From the NCBI RefSeq assembly GCF_022601895.1, contig NZ_JAKVIO010000006.1, positions 62,001 to 126,000 on the forward strand: DNA of 64,000 bases, read 5' to 3'. Shown piece after piece: positions 51,454 to 60,424 of the stretch. Each line of letters starts with the position of its first letter. Within the stretch, counting starts at the first letter, position 1. The translations under genes were made by a program, and so were the position numbers. This DNA is from Sphingomonas sp. LaA6.9 (GTDB lineage Bacteria; Pseudomonadota; Alphaproteobacteria; Sphingomonadales; Sphingomonadaceae). The notes under the pieces were generated by a model, which was not told the DNA's origin, did not search any database, and worked only from the letters and a program-made list of their open reading frames with translations.

Positions 51454-51825
51454 ATGCACATGAACCATGATGCCTCGGCGCCGGCCGCCGATCCGATCGG
51501 CTTCGATCAGTTTCTCGCGGTCGACATCCGCATCGGCACGATCGTCGAGGCCGAGCCCTATCCCGAGGCGCGCAAGCCGTCGGTGAAGCTCGTCATCGAT
51601 TTCGGTGCCGTGATCGGGCGCAGGAAATCATCGGCTCAGATAGTCGCCAACTACCCGCTCGACGCGCTGGTGGGACGCCAGGTGGCGGCAGTGGTCAATT
51701 TTCCGCCGCGCCAGATCGGCAGGTTCATGTCGGAGGTGCTGACCCTGGGCTTTCCCGACGCCGAGGGAGAGGTGGTGCTCTTCGCCCCCGACAAGCGCGT
51801 GCCCGATGGCGGACGGCTCTTCTAG
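51454..51825 (+). CDS. CsaA-like tRNA-binding domain protein
   Basis: A 123-residue protein consisting of one EMAP/tRNA-binding OB fold: FLAVDIRIGTIVEAEPYPEARKP, VKLVIDFG, SSAQIVANYPLDALVGRQV and NFPPRQIGRFMSEVLTLGF. This sequence order matches CsaA, a dimeric protein-export-associated chaperone-like protein that also binds tRNA. The ATG at 51454 has AGGGA about 10 nt upstream; an alternative ATG follows two codons later. It precedes the MHS transporter by 92 bp in the same direction, with no functional link evident. Confidence 0.9.
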   Translation: MHMNHDASAPAADPIGFDQFLAVDIRIGTIVEAEPYPEARKPSVKLVIDFGAVIGRRKSSAQIVANYPLDALVGRQVAAVVNFPPRQIGRFMSEVLTLGFPDAEGEVVLFAPDKRVPDGGRLF

Positions 51826-51917
51826 GGCGCATAATCCCGACAACTGATCGCAGCCGCTTGCGGGCCTTGGAAATCGCCTTAATGCTGCGCGCAAACAGAT
51901 GTGGAGAGCGGGGGATT

Positions 51918-53516
51918 ATGGCGAGTGTCGCGGCAGGGCCGGTACAGGGGCCGAGCAAGAAGGATATCCGGCTGGTCATCGCCGCGTCCTCGCTCGGCAC
52001 GGTCTTCGAATGGTACGATTTCTTCATCTACGGCACGCTGGCCGCGATCATCGGCCGCACCTTCTTTCCTTCGGGCAATCCGACGATCGAATTGATCCTC
52101 TCGCTCTTCGGTTTCGCGATCGGCTTCGGTTTTCGTCCGCTCGGCGCCGTGTTGTTCGGCTATCTCGGCGACAAGCTTGGCCGCAAATATACCTTCCTCG
52201 TCACGATCACCTTGATGGGCCTCGCGACCGCGGCGATCGGCTTCGTCCCCTCGGCGGCGACAATAGGCATGGCGGCGCCGATCATCATCCTGCTGCTGCG
52301 CGTGCTGCAGGGACTTGCGCTCGGCGGCGAATATGGCGGCGCGGCGATCTATGTGGCCGAGCATGCGCCCGACGGAAAGCGCGGCTTCTACACCAGCTTC
52401 ATCCAGGCGAGCGTTGCGGGCGGCTTCATTCTCTCGCTCGCGGTGGTGCTCACCACCCAGGCGATTATCGGCAAGGAAGCGTGGAACGAATGGGGCTGGC
52501 GCATCCCCTTCATCTTCTCGCTGTTCCTGCTCGCGGTCTCGCTGTGGATGCGATTGAAGCTCTCCGAAAGCCCGGTCTTCAAGGCGATGAAGGAAGCCGG
52601 CGAGATCGCGAAGAACCCGCTCAAGGAGACTTTCACCTATCCGGGCAATGGCAAGCGCCTGTTCGTCGCGCTGTTCGGGGTCGCTGCCGGGCTGACCGTG
52701 ATCTGGTACACCGCGATGTTCCAGGTGCTCTATTTCCTCCAGAACGCATTGAAGGTCGAGGAATCGATCGCGCAGCTGCTCGTCGGGATCGGCGCGGCGT
52801 CGGGGCTCGTCTGGTTCGTGCTGTTCGGCTGGCTGTCCGACAAGGTCGGGCGCAGGAAGCCGATCATCATCGGCTATGCGCTGACCTTGCTGCTGCTCTT
52901 TCCGATCTTCAAGATGATCGGCGGCGCGGCCAATCCCGAGCTTGCAAGTGCTGCGGCCCGCGCGCCCGTCGTGGTTGCGGGACCCGATTGCGGCTATGAT
53001 CCCTTTGCCAAGGTGCAGGCCGGCGCGTGCGGCAAGCTGCTCGACTATTTCTCCAAAAAGGGCGTGAGCTACACCAAGGTCGAAGCGCCCGAGGTGGCGG
53101 TCACCATCGGCGGCGAGGCCGTCGCCGACCTCGCGCCCGCCGCGCTCGATGCGCGACTGGCACAAGCGGGTTACGATCTGGGCAAGGTAAAGCCCACGGG
53201 CGGTTCGATCTTCATGATCCTCCTTGGCGTCCTCGCGCTCTCTGCGCTTTCAGGCATGACCTACGGCCCCGTCGCGGCGCTGCTGTCCGAACTCTTCCCG
53301 CCGCGCATCCGCTACAGCTCGATGTCGATCCCCTATCATATCGGCACGGGCTATTTCGGCGGCTTCCTGCCCGTCATCAGCCAGTACATCATCGCGCGCA
53401 CCGGCGATCCCTATTCGGGGCTCTGGTACACGATCGCGGTGGTCGCGCTCGCGCTGGTCGTGTCGCTGTTCTGGTTGCCCGAAACCGCCGATAGCAAGCT
53501 CGACGCCGCCGGCTGA
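51918..53516 (+). CDS. MHS-family (MFS) proton symporter with large periplasmic loop
   Basis: A 532-residue 12-helix transporter of the metabolite:H+ symporter family. Landmarks are FEWYDFFIYGTLAAIIG in helix 1, GYLGDKLGRKYTFLVT in loop 2-3, RVLQGLALGGEYGGAA and GWLSDKVGRRKP. Members carry dicarboxylates, betaine or related osmolytes. Between the later helices is an insert of about 100 residues with two cysteines (GPDCGYDP and GACGKLL) and a small beta-rich segment (VEAPEVAVTIGGEAV); normal MFS loops are much shorter. It ends 19 bp before alr, so the two may be co-transcribed. Confidence 0.9.
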   Translation: MASVAAGPVQGPSKKDIRLVIAASSLGTVFEWYDFFIYGTLAAIIGRTFFPSGNPTIELILSLFGFAIGFGFRPLGAVLFGYLGDKLGRKYTFLVTITLMGLATAAIGFVPSAATIGMAAPIIILLLRVLQGLALGGEYGGAAIYVAEHAPDGKRGFYTSFIQASVAGGFILSLAVVLTTQAIIGKEAWNEWGWRIPFIFSLFLLAVSLWMRLKLSESPVFKAMKEAGEIAKNPLKETFTYPGNGKRLFVALFGVAAGLTVIWYTAMFQVLYFLQNALKVEESIAQLLVGIGAASGLVWFVLFGWLSDKVGRRKPIIIGYALTLLLLFPIFKMIGGAANPELASAAARAPVVVAGPDCGYDPFAKVQAGACGKLLDYFSKKGVSYTKVEAPEVAVTIGGEAVADLAPAALDARLAQAGYDLGKVKPTGGSIFMILLGVLALSALSGMTYGPVAALLSELFPPRIRYSSMSIPYHIGTGYFGGFLPVISQYIIARTGDPYSGLWYTIAVVALALVVSLFWLPETADSKLDAAG

Positions 53517-53535
53517 GGTCGCTAGGTCGCCACGG

Positions 53536-54579
53536 GTGAGCATCTGCGATTCCCCCTTGCGCCTGCGCCTCGACACGTCCGCACTCGTCGATAACTGGCA
53601 ATGGCTCAATGCGCGCAGCGGCGCGGCCGCGTGCGGCGCTGCGATCAAGGCCAATGGCTATGGCCTCGGCGCGGCCGAGGTGATGCGGCGCCTGAGCGCG
53701 GCCGGGTGCCGCGACTTCTTCGTTGCGACCTGGGCGGAGGCCAATGCGGTTGCATCACGCGCCGAAGACGTTGCGCTATCGGTGCTCCACGGCGTCCGCG
53801 CCGAGGATATGGCGGCGGCGCGCGCAGGGCGTGCCCGGCCTGTGCTCAACACGCCCGAACAGGTGCGTCGCTGGAAAGAAGCCGGCGGCGGGCCGTGTGA
53901 CGTGATGGTCGATACCGGCATGAACCGGCTGGGTGTCGCCCCGGCGGATATCGCCGCGGGCCTGCTCGACGGCCTGATGATCGAAACGCTGATGAGCCAC
54001 CTCGCCTGTGCCGACGAGGACGTGACGATGAATGCTGCGCAGCAAGTGGACTTTGCGGCGTTGAAAGGACGCACGCGCGCGCGCCGCATGAGCCTTGCAA
54101 ACAGTGCGGGCATTTGTCTCGGCGCCGATTATGCCTTTGACCTGACGCGCCCCGGGATCGCGCTCTACGGTGGTGTACCCCGCGATGAAGCCGCCGGACG
54201 GCTCCGCCAGGTCGCGACGCCGGAGGCGCAGATATTGCAGCGGCGGCGGGTCGGGGCGGGGGACAGGGTGGGCTATAACGCCGCCTTCGCCGCCGAACGC
54301 GACATGGAGCTGGCCATCCTCAATATCGGCTATGCCGACGGCTATCTGCGCGGCTTTTCGGGCAAGGGTCACGCCATGGCGGGCGCGGCCCGGCTCCCGG
54401 TGCTCGGGCGCGTTTCCATGGACCTGCTCATCGTTTGCGTCGATGCCGCGCCCGATCTGGGCGAGGGGGACTGGGTCTCGATCGGCTATGCTCTTCCCGA
54501 AGCCGCCGAAGTTTCAGGACTGTCGCAGTATGAGCTGCTGACCGGCTTGGGCCAGCGGTTGCAGCGCATCTGGAACTAG
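53536..54579 (+). CDS. alr: Alanine racemase
   Basis: A 347-residue fold-type III PLP enzyme making D-alanine for peptidoglycan. The PLP-binding Lys38 lies in AAIKANGYGLG and the second catalytic base Tyr247 in DRVGYNAAF; DTGMNRLG, RPGIALYGG and VLGRVSMDLL are standard. The start codon is GTG with a weak site. It follows the MHS transporter by 19 bp and converges on the hydroxylase gene with only 3 bp between stops. Confidence 0.96.
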   Translation: MSICDSPLRLRLDTSALVDNWQWLNARSGAAACGAAIKANGYGLGAAEVMRRLSAAGCRDFFVATWAEANAVASRAEDVALSVLHGVRAEDMAAARAGRARPVLNTPEQVRRWKEAGGGPCDVMVDTGMNRLGVAPADIAAGLLDGLMIETLMSHLACADEDVTMNAAQQVDFAALKGRTRARRMSLANSAGICLGADYAFDLTRPGIALYGGVPRDEAAGRLRQVATPEAQILQRRRVGAGDRVGYNAAFAAERDMELAILNIGYADGYLRGFSGKGHAMAGAARLPVLGRVSMDLLIVCVDAAPDLGEGDWVSIGYALPEAAEVSGLSQYELLTGLGQRLQRIWN

Positions 54580-54582
54580 CGC

Positions 54583-55566
54583 TCAGTCGCGCATGCCCCA
54601 CGGATCGAAATCGGCCGCCCGGATCCAGCGCGTGCTGATCCATTTCTCGCCGCGTTCCACGGGCAATCCCGCATGGCGGCTCGCCTCATCGACCTGTCCG
54701 GACGCCTGCGTGTTGCCAAAGACGATTGCGTCGCCGACCTTGCCCTGAAAGGCGACTCCGGCCGCCGGGAACTCGGTTGCGCCACCCGCATAACCGCCGT
54801 TGAGATAGACGATCGCTGTAATGACGCGCTGGTTGCGTTCACCGGGAAGGCAGTCGTGGTGTAGCCGGTATTGCTGGCCGGGAGCGTAGCGCAGCACGGT
54901 CAGGGGTTCGCCCTGTTCGACACGGGTGCCGGTGGCGGCGGCGATGCGCCGGTTGAGCGCCTCGACGACGAGATCCTGCTGGATGGGCCCGAGCACCGCG
55001 CCCTCCGACGTCCGGATCGGGTGCGGCATCGCTCTTCCCGTCACTGAATCGACCACGATGGATGGCGTCAGGAGCGGGCGCGACAGCGCCGCGACATGCG
55101 CACATTCGGCCGCGCTGAAAAGACCGCGCACCACGCCGATCCGTGGCTGCCAGGACAGCGCCTCGATCCTTGCCGGCACGGCGGGCGTACCCATGGGCGT
55201 CAGCTGCATTGCGCCGAGCAATCGCATCTGCGCTGCGGCGAGCGGGTCGTTCAGCGCGGCCTTGTCGAGCAGCCGCAACGCCTCCGCCCAGTCGGGCGGG
55301 ACGCCGCCTGCGCCAAGGGCGACGAATACCGCATGGGTGAGCGCGCCCGCCGCATGGCCAGCCTCTCCCGCCCGTCCGAACAGCGCGCGTGCCGCGCCGA
55401 AATCGCGACGCAGCGGATCTCCGTAGACGTGCCACAGCGCGAGTTGATGAAGCGCGTCGGGATCGCCGCTCTGCGCGGCGGCCGCCACAAGCCGGACGGC
55501 GTCGTCAACCGCACCCGCCGCAAGCAGCTGTGCGCCGCGATCCACCGCTGAAAGGGAATTGCTCAC
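54583..55566 (-). CDS. Sel1-repeat 2OG-Fe(II) oxygenase (prolyl 4-hydroxylase type)
   Basis: A 327-residue protein in two parts. Residues 1-125 form Sel1-like helical repeats (for example ALHQLALWHVYGDPLRRDF). The C-terminal domain is a 2-oxoglutarate/Fe(II) dioxygenase of the prolyl-4-hydroxylase type: iron ligands His236 and Asp238 (LHHDCLPG) and His298 (SRHAGLPV), with the 2OG-binding segment RGEKWISTRWI. It hydroxylates an unknown protein or small molecule. It starts with GTG just downstream of the terminator of a TonB receptor gene, similar to PiuC-like hydroxylases found beside iron receptors, but PiuC lacks the Sel1 part. Confidence 0.85.
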   Translation of the reverse strand: MSNSLSAVDRGAQLLAAGAVDDAVRLVAAAAQSGDPDALHQLALWHVYGDPLRRDFGAARALFGRAGEAGHAAGALTHAVFVALGAGGVPPDWAEALRLLDKAALNDPLAAAQMRLLGAMQLTPMGTPAVPARIEALSWQPRIGVVRGLFSAAECAHVAALSRPLLTPSIVVDSVTGRAMPHPIRTSEGAVLGPIQQDLVVEALNRRIAAATGTRVEQGEPLTVLRYAPGQQYRLHHDCLPGERNQRVITAIVYLNGGYAGGATEFPAAGVAFQGKVGDAIVFGNTQASGQVDEASRHAGLPVERGEKWISTRWIRAADFDPWGMRD

Positions 55567-55593
55567 GCGTCCGCCCTATCGAAATGCGCGGCC

Positions 55594-55622
55594 AAAAAAA
55601 AGGCCGGGAACACGTCCCGGCC
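55594..55622 (-). terminator. Rho-independent terminator after the TonB receptor gene
   Basis: Minus strand GGCCGGGA pairs with TCCCGGCC over a 5-nt loop and is followed by eight T. It lies 24 bp after the receptor stop and separates it from the downstream hydroxylase gene. Confidence 0.92.
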
Positions 55623-55645
55623 TTCGAGTTGGTTTTTGTAACGGA

Positions 55646-58600
55646 TCAGAACGTCGCTTTGGCACCAGCGTAGAAGAAGCGACCACGGACATCGTAAATG
55701 CCGCCTCCCTCAGTGATACCCGTCAGGCCAAGTGGCGGCTTGCGGTTGGTGATGTTATCGACGCCGAAGTAGAACTCGAACTTCTCATTAGCCTCGATGC
55801 CGACCCGGGCGTCGTGATAGAGCACCGACGGGTAGTACGTGCGATCAGCATAGTCGGCGTCCTGCGGTGCGCGACCCTGCTTCGAGAAGAAGTCCTCATA
55901 CTGGTTGAGGACCATCTTGCTGATGTAGCGCATCTGATAGCCGAGCTTGAACGGTCCGGTCTCCAGGTTGACGTCAAAATTGAACGCATCCTGCGGATCG
56001 CCCAGCTCCTTGTTGAGCTGGTTCGCAAAGGTCGGATCTGCGGGATTCAGGAATTCGTCATTCTGAATCATGTGCGTATAGACCAAGCGCAGCCCAAGCT
56101 TGCCGAGCCCCTCGATATCCCGATTATAGGCGCCTTCGACGTCGATGCCCCTAACCTTGAGCGCTGCGTAGTTCAGCGGAATCTGATCCAGCGTTCCGTC
56201 AAGGATCTGGCCAGGATCTTCATCGTTGGGCCCCTGACTGTTGGTCAGATTCCGTTCGAACAGCTGGCAGAACTGATTGTTTAGGTCCGGCGCATCGTAG
56301 CACGCATTGACGATCTGCTGGGCCGTCGGGGCCGTGATCACGTCATCGACCTTGATGTTGAAATAGTCGACTGACAGCGACAGTCCTGGCACGAAGCTCG
56401 GCGTGAATACCGCACCAAACGTCCAAGAGTCGGACTTCTCTTCGTTCAGATCGGCATTGCTGCCACTCACGGTTTCGAGCGAGTAGGCCGGCAGATCGAA
56501 AGTGGCGAGAAGACCTCCGAGCGCCGTCGCGCAGTTGGCCGCGCGCGTTGCCGTGCCGGCCCCGATATTGGCCGGACGGCAAGGGTCCTGGAAGTTCGGC
56601 GCGAAGTTCTGCGAGAGCGGGAACGATGTCTCGCTCAGGTTTGGAGCGCGGACCGCCCGTGAATAGTTCGCACGGAAACGGACGTCCTTGACCGGACTCC
56701 AGTCGACGCCGGCATTATAGGAATACACGGTACCCGTGGCGCCGTTATAGTCCGCGATGCGACCGGCCGCCGTCACGGTCAGCTCTTCGAAGAAAGTCGT
56801 GTCGGAGAGAATCGGCAACCGGATTTCGCCAAACGCTTCCTTCACCTCGAAGGCATCGGGGTCAAAGGTCGGCAGCGCATTGTAGAACGTGAAGCCATTT
56901 TCGACGAGCGGATCGGCCTGATAGAACACCTTCTCCTTGCGATACTCAGCCCCGAGAGCGAAGTTCATCGCACCACCCGGAAGCTCGAACCACTCGCTGC
57001 TGTCGCCGGTCAGATAGGCATTCGCAACGAACTGCTGGAGCTTGGCGTGGGAGATAGTGTCCTGCACGATATAGGCGCGAGACGCGGAGACGTCCCCACG
57101 GCCGAAGGGATTGAGCGGAACGCATGCAGCGATATCGGCGGCAAGGCTGTCCGCGCCGGCGCCGACGAAGTCGATCCGTGCCGCAGGATCGAATTTCGCA
57201 CGGCAGGTGACCTGGCCCGTGGCTGGATCGACACCCGCATCCATCGCCAGCAGGAAGCGCTGGATATTGATGTTGCCTTTAACCTTGGTGTCTTCCTTGA
57301 ACTCGCCATAGTTGAGCGAGGCCTCGTAGTGCCAATCGTCGTTGAAGTCGCCACGGAGGCCGCCGACAATCCGATAGGTCTGGCGATCGGATTCCTCGTC
57401 GCGCACACCCAGGTCGGTGAAGTTCTTCCGATACGAGACGCGGAAAGAACCGTTGTTGATCGCCGTGATATTAGCAGCTGTCAGCGCGGTTGGCGTGGCA
57501 AGGTTGGGATTGACCCCCGATGCAAGGATCTGCTGCGTCAGCGTGGTCCGCATCTGTGATGTCAGGAAGGGGTTGTCGAGGCGAATACGCTCGCGGTTGG
57601 CGTCGATCGAACTTCCCTGAACAAACGCGGGACCGCTTGATCGTCCGAAGGACTGCGTCTTGACGTACTTCGCTTCGATAAACGGCTCCAGCGCGTCGGA
57701 TATCGAATAATGGGCGAGGAGATTGATATTGTACCGATCATAGTTCGGGTAGAGCGTGATCAGGTTCTCTTCGCGGTTGCTGAAGCCGTTGCCACCGATG
57801 AATACGCCGTTCGGGCCGAAACCGACGCGCGTGCCGGTCTGCGGCGTCAGCGTGAGGCCGTCATTGGTGACGAGGAAGTTGCAGTTATAGGCTTGCTGCG
57901 CCGATCCGGCGTTGGGGCCCAGGCCGCAGGTCGGATTCGCCACGCCCTGCACGGGACCACGCTGCACGATTGAGAACAGGCCGGCGCTCGAGATGGTCGC
58001 TCCGCGAATGTCTTTGAAGAAAATGCGGTCGGGATTGCCGTCGCTACCAGAAGGATCCGAATCGACCTGAACAAAGGCGCTGTTCGTTCGCACATTTGAA
58101 CGTGAGCTGCCGTACAGAAGATTCTGATGTGCATACTCGCCAGCGAGCACCACATTGCCGCGGTCGTCATCGAAATTGGTGCCGATCATCGCCGCAGCTA
58201 TGTACGAGCCCGCATCTTCATATGTGCTGATGCCACCCTGACCGCGAACCTGGATACCCTCAAAATCATCCTTGAGGACGAAGTTGACGACGCCGGCGAT
58301 TGCGTCCGAACCATAGACGGCGGAACTGCCGCCCGTTACGATTTCCACGCGCTCAATCAAGTCGGACGGTATCTGGTTGACGTCAACCGAAACCGCGTTT
58401 GCAAGAATGTCGGAACCGACATGCCGGCGCCCGTTAACGACGACGAGCGTGCGCTGGGTGCCAAGACCGCGAAGGTCAAGCAGGTTAAGACCAACGGTGC
58501 CGAGGAAACGGCCCGCGTTCGATTGACTGAAAGTGTTGCGCAGTTGCGGCAGCTCGTTCAGCACGTCGCCGATCGAGGTCGAGCCGGTCTGGAAAAACTC

Positions 58601-58810
58601 TTCGCCACCTACGGTGGTGATCGGCACGGTCGATTCGATATTGGCGCTGCGGATGCGCGAGCCCGTGACGACGATGGCGTCGGCGGGCGCTTCTTCCGTC
58701 TCGGCGGCCTGATCGGCTGCAGCCGTCTGGTCCTGTGCGAAGGCGGGTTGGGCCAGTGCGATGGCCAGGCCAAACGCAGCGGTGCTGGCAAACAAGTGCC
58801 GTGATTTCAT
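55646..58810 (-). CDS. TonB-dependent receptor, large
   Basis: A 1054-residue outer-membrane receptor. Signal peptide (ending QPAFAQ near 26), TonB box-like segment DAIVVTGSRIRS, plug domain with DVLNELPQLRNTF, LLDLRGLGTQRTLVVVNG and GSSAVYGSDAIAGVVNF, then a 22-strand barrel closing FYAGAKATF. The long loops with many Asn and Asp suggest uptake of a complex polymer, peptide or siderophore; the substrate cannot be read. Base composition is visibly less GC-rich than its neighbours and its codon use differs, hinting at acquisition. No Fur box was seen; the upstream region has inverted repeats that may bind another regulator. Confidence 0.95.
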   Translation of the reverse strand: MKSRHLFASTAAFGLAIALAQPAFAQDQTAAADQAAETEEAPADAIVVTGSRIRSANIESTVPITTVGGEEFFQTGSTSIGDVLNELPQLRNTFSQSNAGRFLGTVGLNLLDLRGLGTQRTLVVVNGRRHVGSDILANAVSVDVNQIPSDLIERVEIVTGGSSAVYGSDAIAGVVNFVLKDDFEGIQVRGQGGISTYEDAGSYIAAAMIGTNFDDDRGNVVLAGEYAHQNLLYGSSRSNVRTNSAFVQVDSDPSGSDGNPDRIFFKDIRGATISSAGLFSIVQRGPVQGVANPTCGLGPNAGSAQQAYNCNFLVTNDGLTLTPQTGTRVGFGPNGVFIGGNGFSNREENLITLYPNYDRYNINLLAHYSISDALEPFIEAKYVKTQSFGRSSGPAFVQGSSIDANRERIRLDNPFLTSQMRTTLTQQILASGVNPNLATPTALTAANITAINNGSFRVSYRKNFTDLGVRDEESDRQTYRIVGGLRGDFNDDWHYEASLNYGEFKEDTKVKGNINIQRFLLAMDAGVDPATGQVTCRAKFDPAARIDFVGAGADSLAADIAACVPLNPFGRGDVSASRAYIVQDTISHAKLQQFVANAYLTGDSSEWFELPGGAMNFALGAEYRKEKVFYQADPLVENGFTFYNALPTFDPDAFEVKEAFGEIRLPILSDTTFFEELTVTAAGRIADYNGATGTVYSYNAGVDWSPVKDVRFRANYSRAVRAPNLSETSFPLSQNFAPNFQDPCRPANIGAGTATRAANCATALGGLLATFDLPAYSLETVSGSNADLNEEKSDSWTFGAVFTPSFVPGLSLSVDYFNIKVDDVITAPTAQQIVNACYDAPDLNNQFCQLFERNLTNSQGPNDEDPGQILDGTLDQIPLNYAALKVRGIDVEGAYNRDIEGLGKLGLRLVYTHMIQNDEFLNPADPTFANQLNKELGDPQDAFNFDVNLETGPFKLGYQMRYISKMVLNQYEDFFSKQGRAPQDADYADRTYYPSVLYHDARVGIEANEKFEFYFGVDNITNRKPPLGLTGITEGGGIYDVRGRFFYAGAKATF

Positions 58811-59210
58811 GTCGTGTATCTCCCAGATAGGCGACCAGCTGAGGGTCGCTTACGGCGAGATGGACCACGAACGCGCCCTTCAGGGCAATATTCATAACGG
58901 GTTCAGGTAACTTTCATCGATCGATGATGCATTTTTGCAACATTAATGAAATGGAGTGTTGCGCATATTTGGTACGTGCGCCTGCACATATGATGCATGT
59001 TGTAAACATGTTCGGCCAAATTGTTTCGAAGCGGTTTGACTGTGCGTAATATAATTGCAAATCGGGAAAAGCCGCCTTGAGCGGGCTCGCCCATGCCGCC
59101 AGCAACAAGCCAGCAACAAGCCAGTAACAAGCCGGCAGCGGGCGCTGCGGCAGGCGCGGCGTTCGCGCCTTTCGACGCGAATCAATGGCTTGTCGAAATA
59201 TCCTGCGCGG
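58811..59210. promoter_or_regulatory. AT-rich promoter region of the TonB receptor with inverted and tandem repeats
   Basis: This 400-bp gene-free stretch holds an inverted repeat CATGTT-gta-AACATG (58996-59010), a looser pair TTGCAACA/TGTTGCGCA around 58930-58965 and a tandem triple AGyAACAAGCC (11-bp unit, 59101-59133). The first lies in the AT-rich part and could be an operator of the receptor gene. The tandem repeat is nearer the thiolase end. Several short frames exist but none look coding. Confidence 0.5.
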
Positions 59211-60383
59211 TCAGCGCTCGACGCACATCGCGATGCCCATGCCGCCGCCTATGCACAGCGTGGCGAGCCCCTTTTTGACGTCGCGGCGCTGCATTTCGTA
59301 GAGCAACGTGGTGAGCACGCGCGCGCCAGAGGCGCCGATGGGATGGCCGATGGCGATCGCGCCGCCGTTCACGTTGACCTTGTCGGGGTCGAAGCCGAGT
59401 TCGCGGCCGACGCACAGCGCCTGTGCTGCAAAAGCCTCATTCGCCTCGATCAGATCGAGATCGGCGACGCTCCAGCCCGCCTTTTCGAGCGCGCGGCGCG
59501 TGGCGGGGACGGGGCCGATGCCCATGATCGACGGATCGACGCCCGCCGAGGCCCAGCTGGCAATGCGCGCAAGCACCGGCGCGCCGCGGCGCGCGGCCTC
59601 GTCGGCGGACATCACGACGAGCGCGGCGGCGCCGTCATTGAGGCCGCTGGCATTGGCGGCGGTGACCGTGCCGTCCTTCTTGAAGGCGGGGCGGACGCCC
59701 GAGATGCTGTCCAGCGTGACGCCCGTGCGGATATATTCGTCCTGATCGACGATCGTGTCGCCCTTGCGGCCCTTGATGGTGACGGGCGCAATCTCGTTGA
59801 CGAAGTGGCCGGCGGCGCGGGCGGCCTCCGCAAGATTCTGCGAGCGGACCGCGAAGCCGTCCTGATCGTCGCGCGTGACCTGATATTGCTCGGCGAGGTT
59901 CTCCGCGGTGATGCCCATGTGATAGCCGTTGAAGACGTCGGTAAGCCCGTCCTTGATCATCGTGTCGACCAGCTCGAGCGCACCCATTTTGGTGCCGCCG
60001 CGCAGCATCTGCGCGTGCGGGCTGAGCGACATGCTTTCCTGTCCGCCCGCGACGATGATGGTGGCGTCCCCGGTGGCGATCGCCTGCGAGGCAAGCGCGA
60101 CAGCGCGGAGGCCCGATCCGCAGACCTGGTTGACGCCCCAGGCGGGCACCTCCCTCGGAATGCCCGCCGCCATCGATGCCTGGCGCGCGGGGTTCTGGCC
60201 CTGAGCGGCGGTGAGCACTTGCCCCAGAATGACCTCCGACACCTCTTCGCCCGCAACGCCTGCCTGTGCGAGCGCGGCCTCGATTGCGACGCGGCCCAGC
60301 TCATGCGCGGGCGTCGATCCGAAGGCGCCGAGGAAGCTGCCGACGGGAGTGCGCTTGGCGGCGGTGATGACGATGTCGGACAT
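59211..60383 (-). CDS. phaA: Acetyl-CoA C-acetyltransferase (thiolase II)
   Basis: A 390-residue thiolase. Nucleophile Cys88 ([13 protein letters not shown]), His347 ([12 protein letters not shown]) and Cys377 ([11 protein letters not shown]) form the biosynthetic thiolase active site. It condenses two acetyl-CoA to acetoacetyl-CoA or runs in reverse. It follows a PHA-synthase-like gene by 41 bp on the same strand, and phaR is divergent next door, so polyhydroxybutyrate supply is the likely role. phaB is absent here. The symbol phaA is chosen from context; atoB would be equally fair by sequence. Confidence 0.92.
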   Translation of the reverse strand: MSDIVITAAKRTPVGSFLGAFGSTPAHELGRVAIEAALAQAGVAGEEVSEVILGQVLTAAQGQNPARQASMAAGIPREVPAWGVNQVCGSGLRAVALASQAIATGDATIIVAGGQESMSLSPHAQMLRGGTKMGALELVDTMIKDGLTDVFNGYHMGITAENLAEQYQVTRDDQDGFAVRSQNLAEAARAAGHFVNEIAPVTIKGRKGDTIVDQDEYIRTGVTLDSISGVRPAFKKDGTVTAANASGLNDGAAALVVMSADEAARRGAPVLARIASWASAGVDPSIMGIGPVPATRRALEKAGWSVADLDLIEANEAFAAQALCVGRELGFDPDKVNVNGGAIAIGHPIGASGARVLTTLLYEMQRRDVKKGLATLCIGGGMGIAMCVER

Positions 60384-60424
60384 GGGGGGAAGACTCCGGA
60401 GCTAGGGATCGGTGCGCGGACTTT

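Noticed and set aside
59101-59133. Tandem 11-bp repeats considered as a CRISPR array
   Set aside because: The units are contiguous with no spacers and far too short; no cas genes are nearby.
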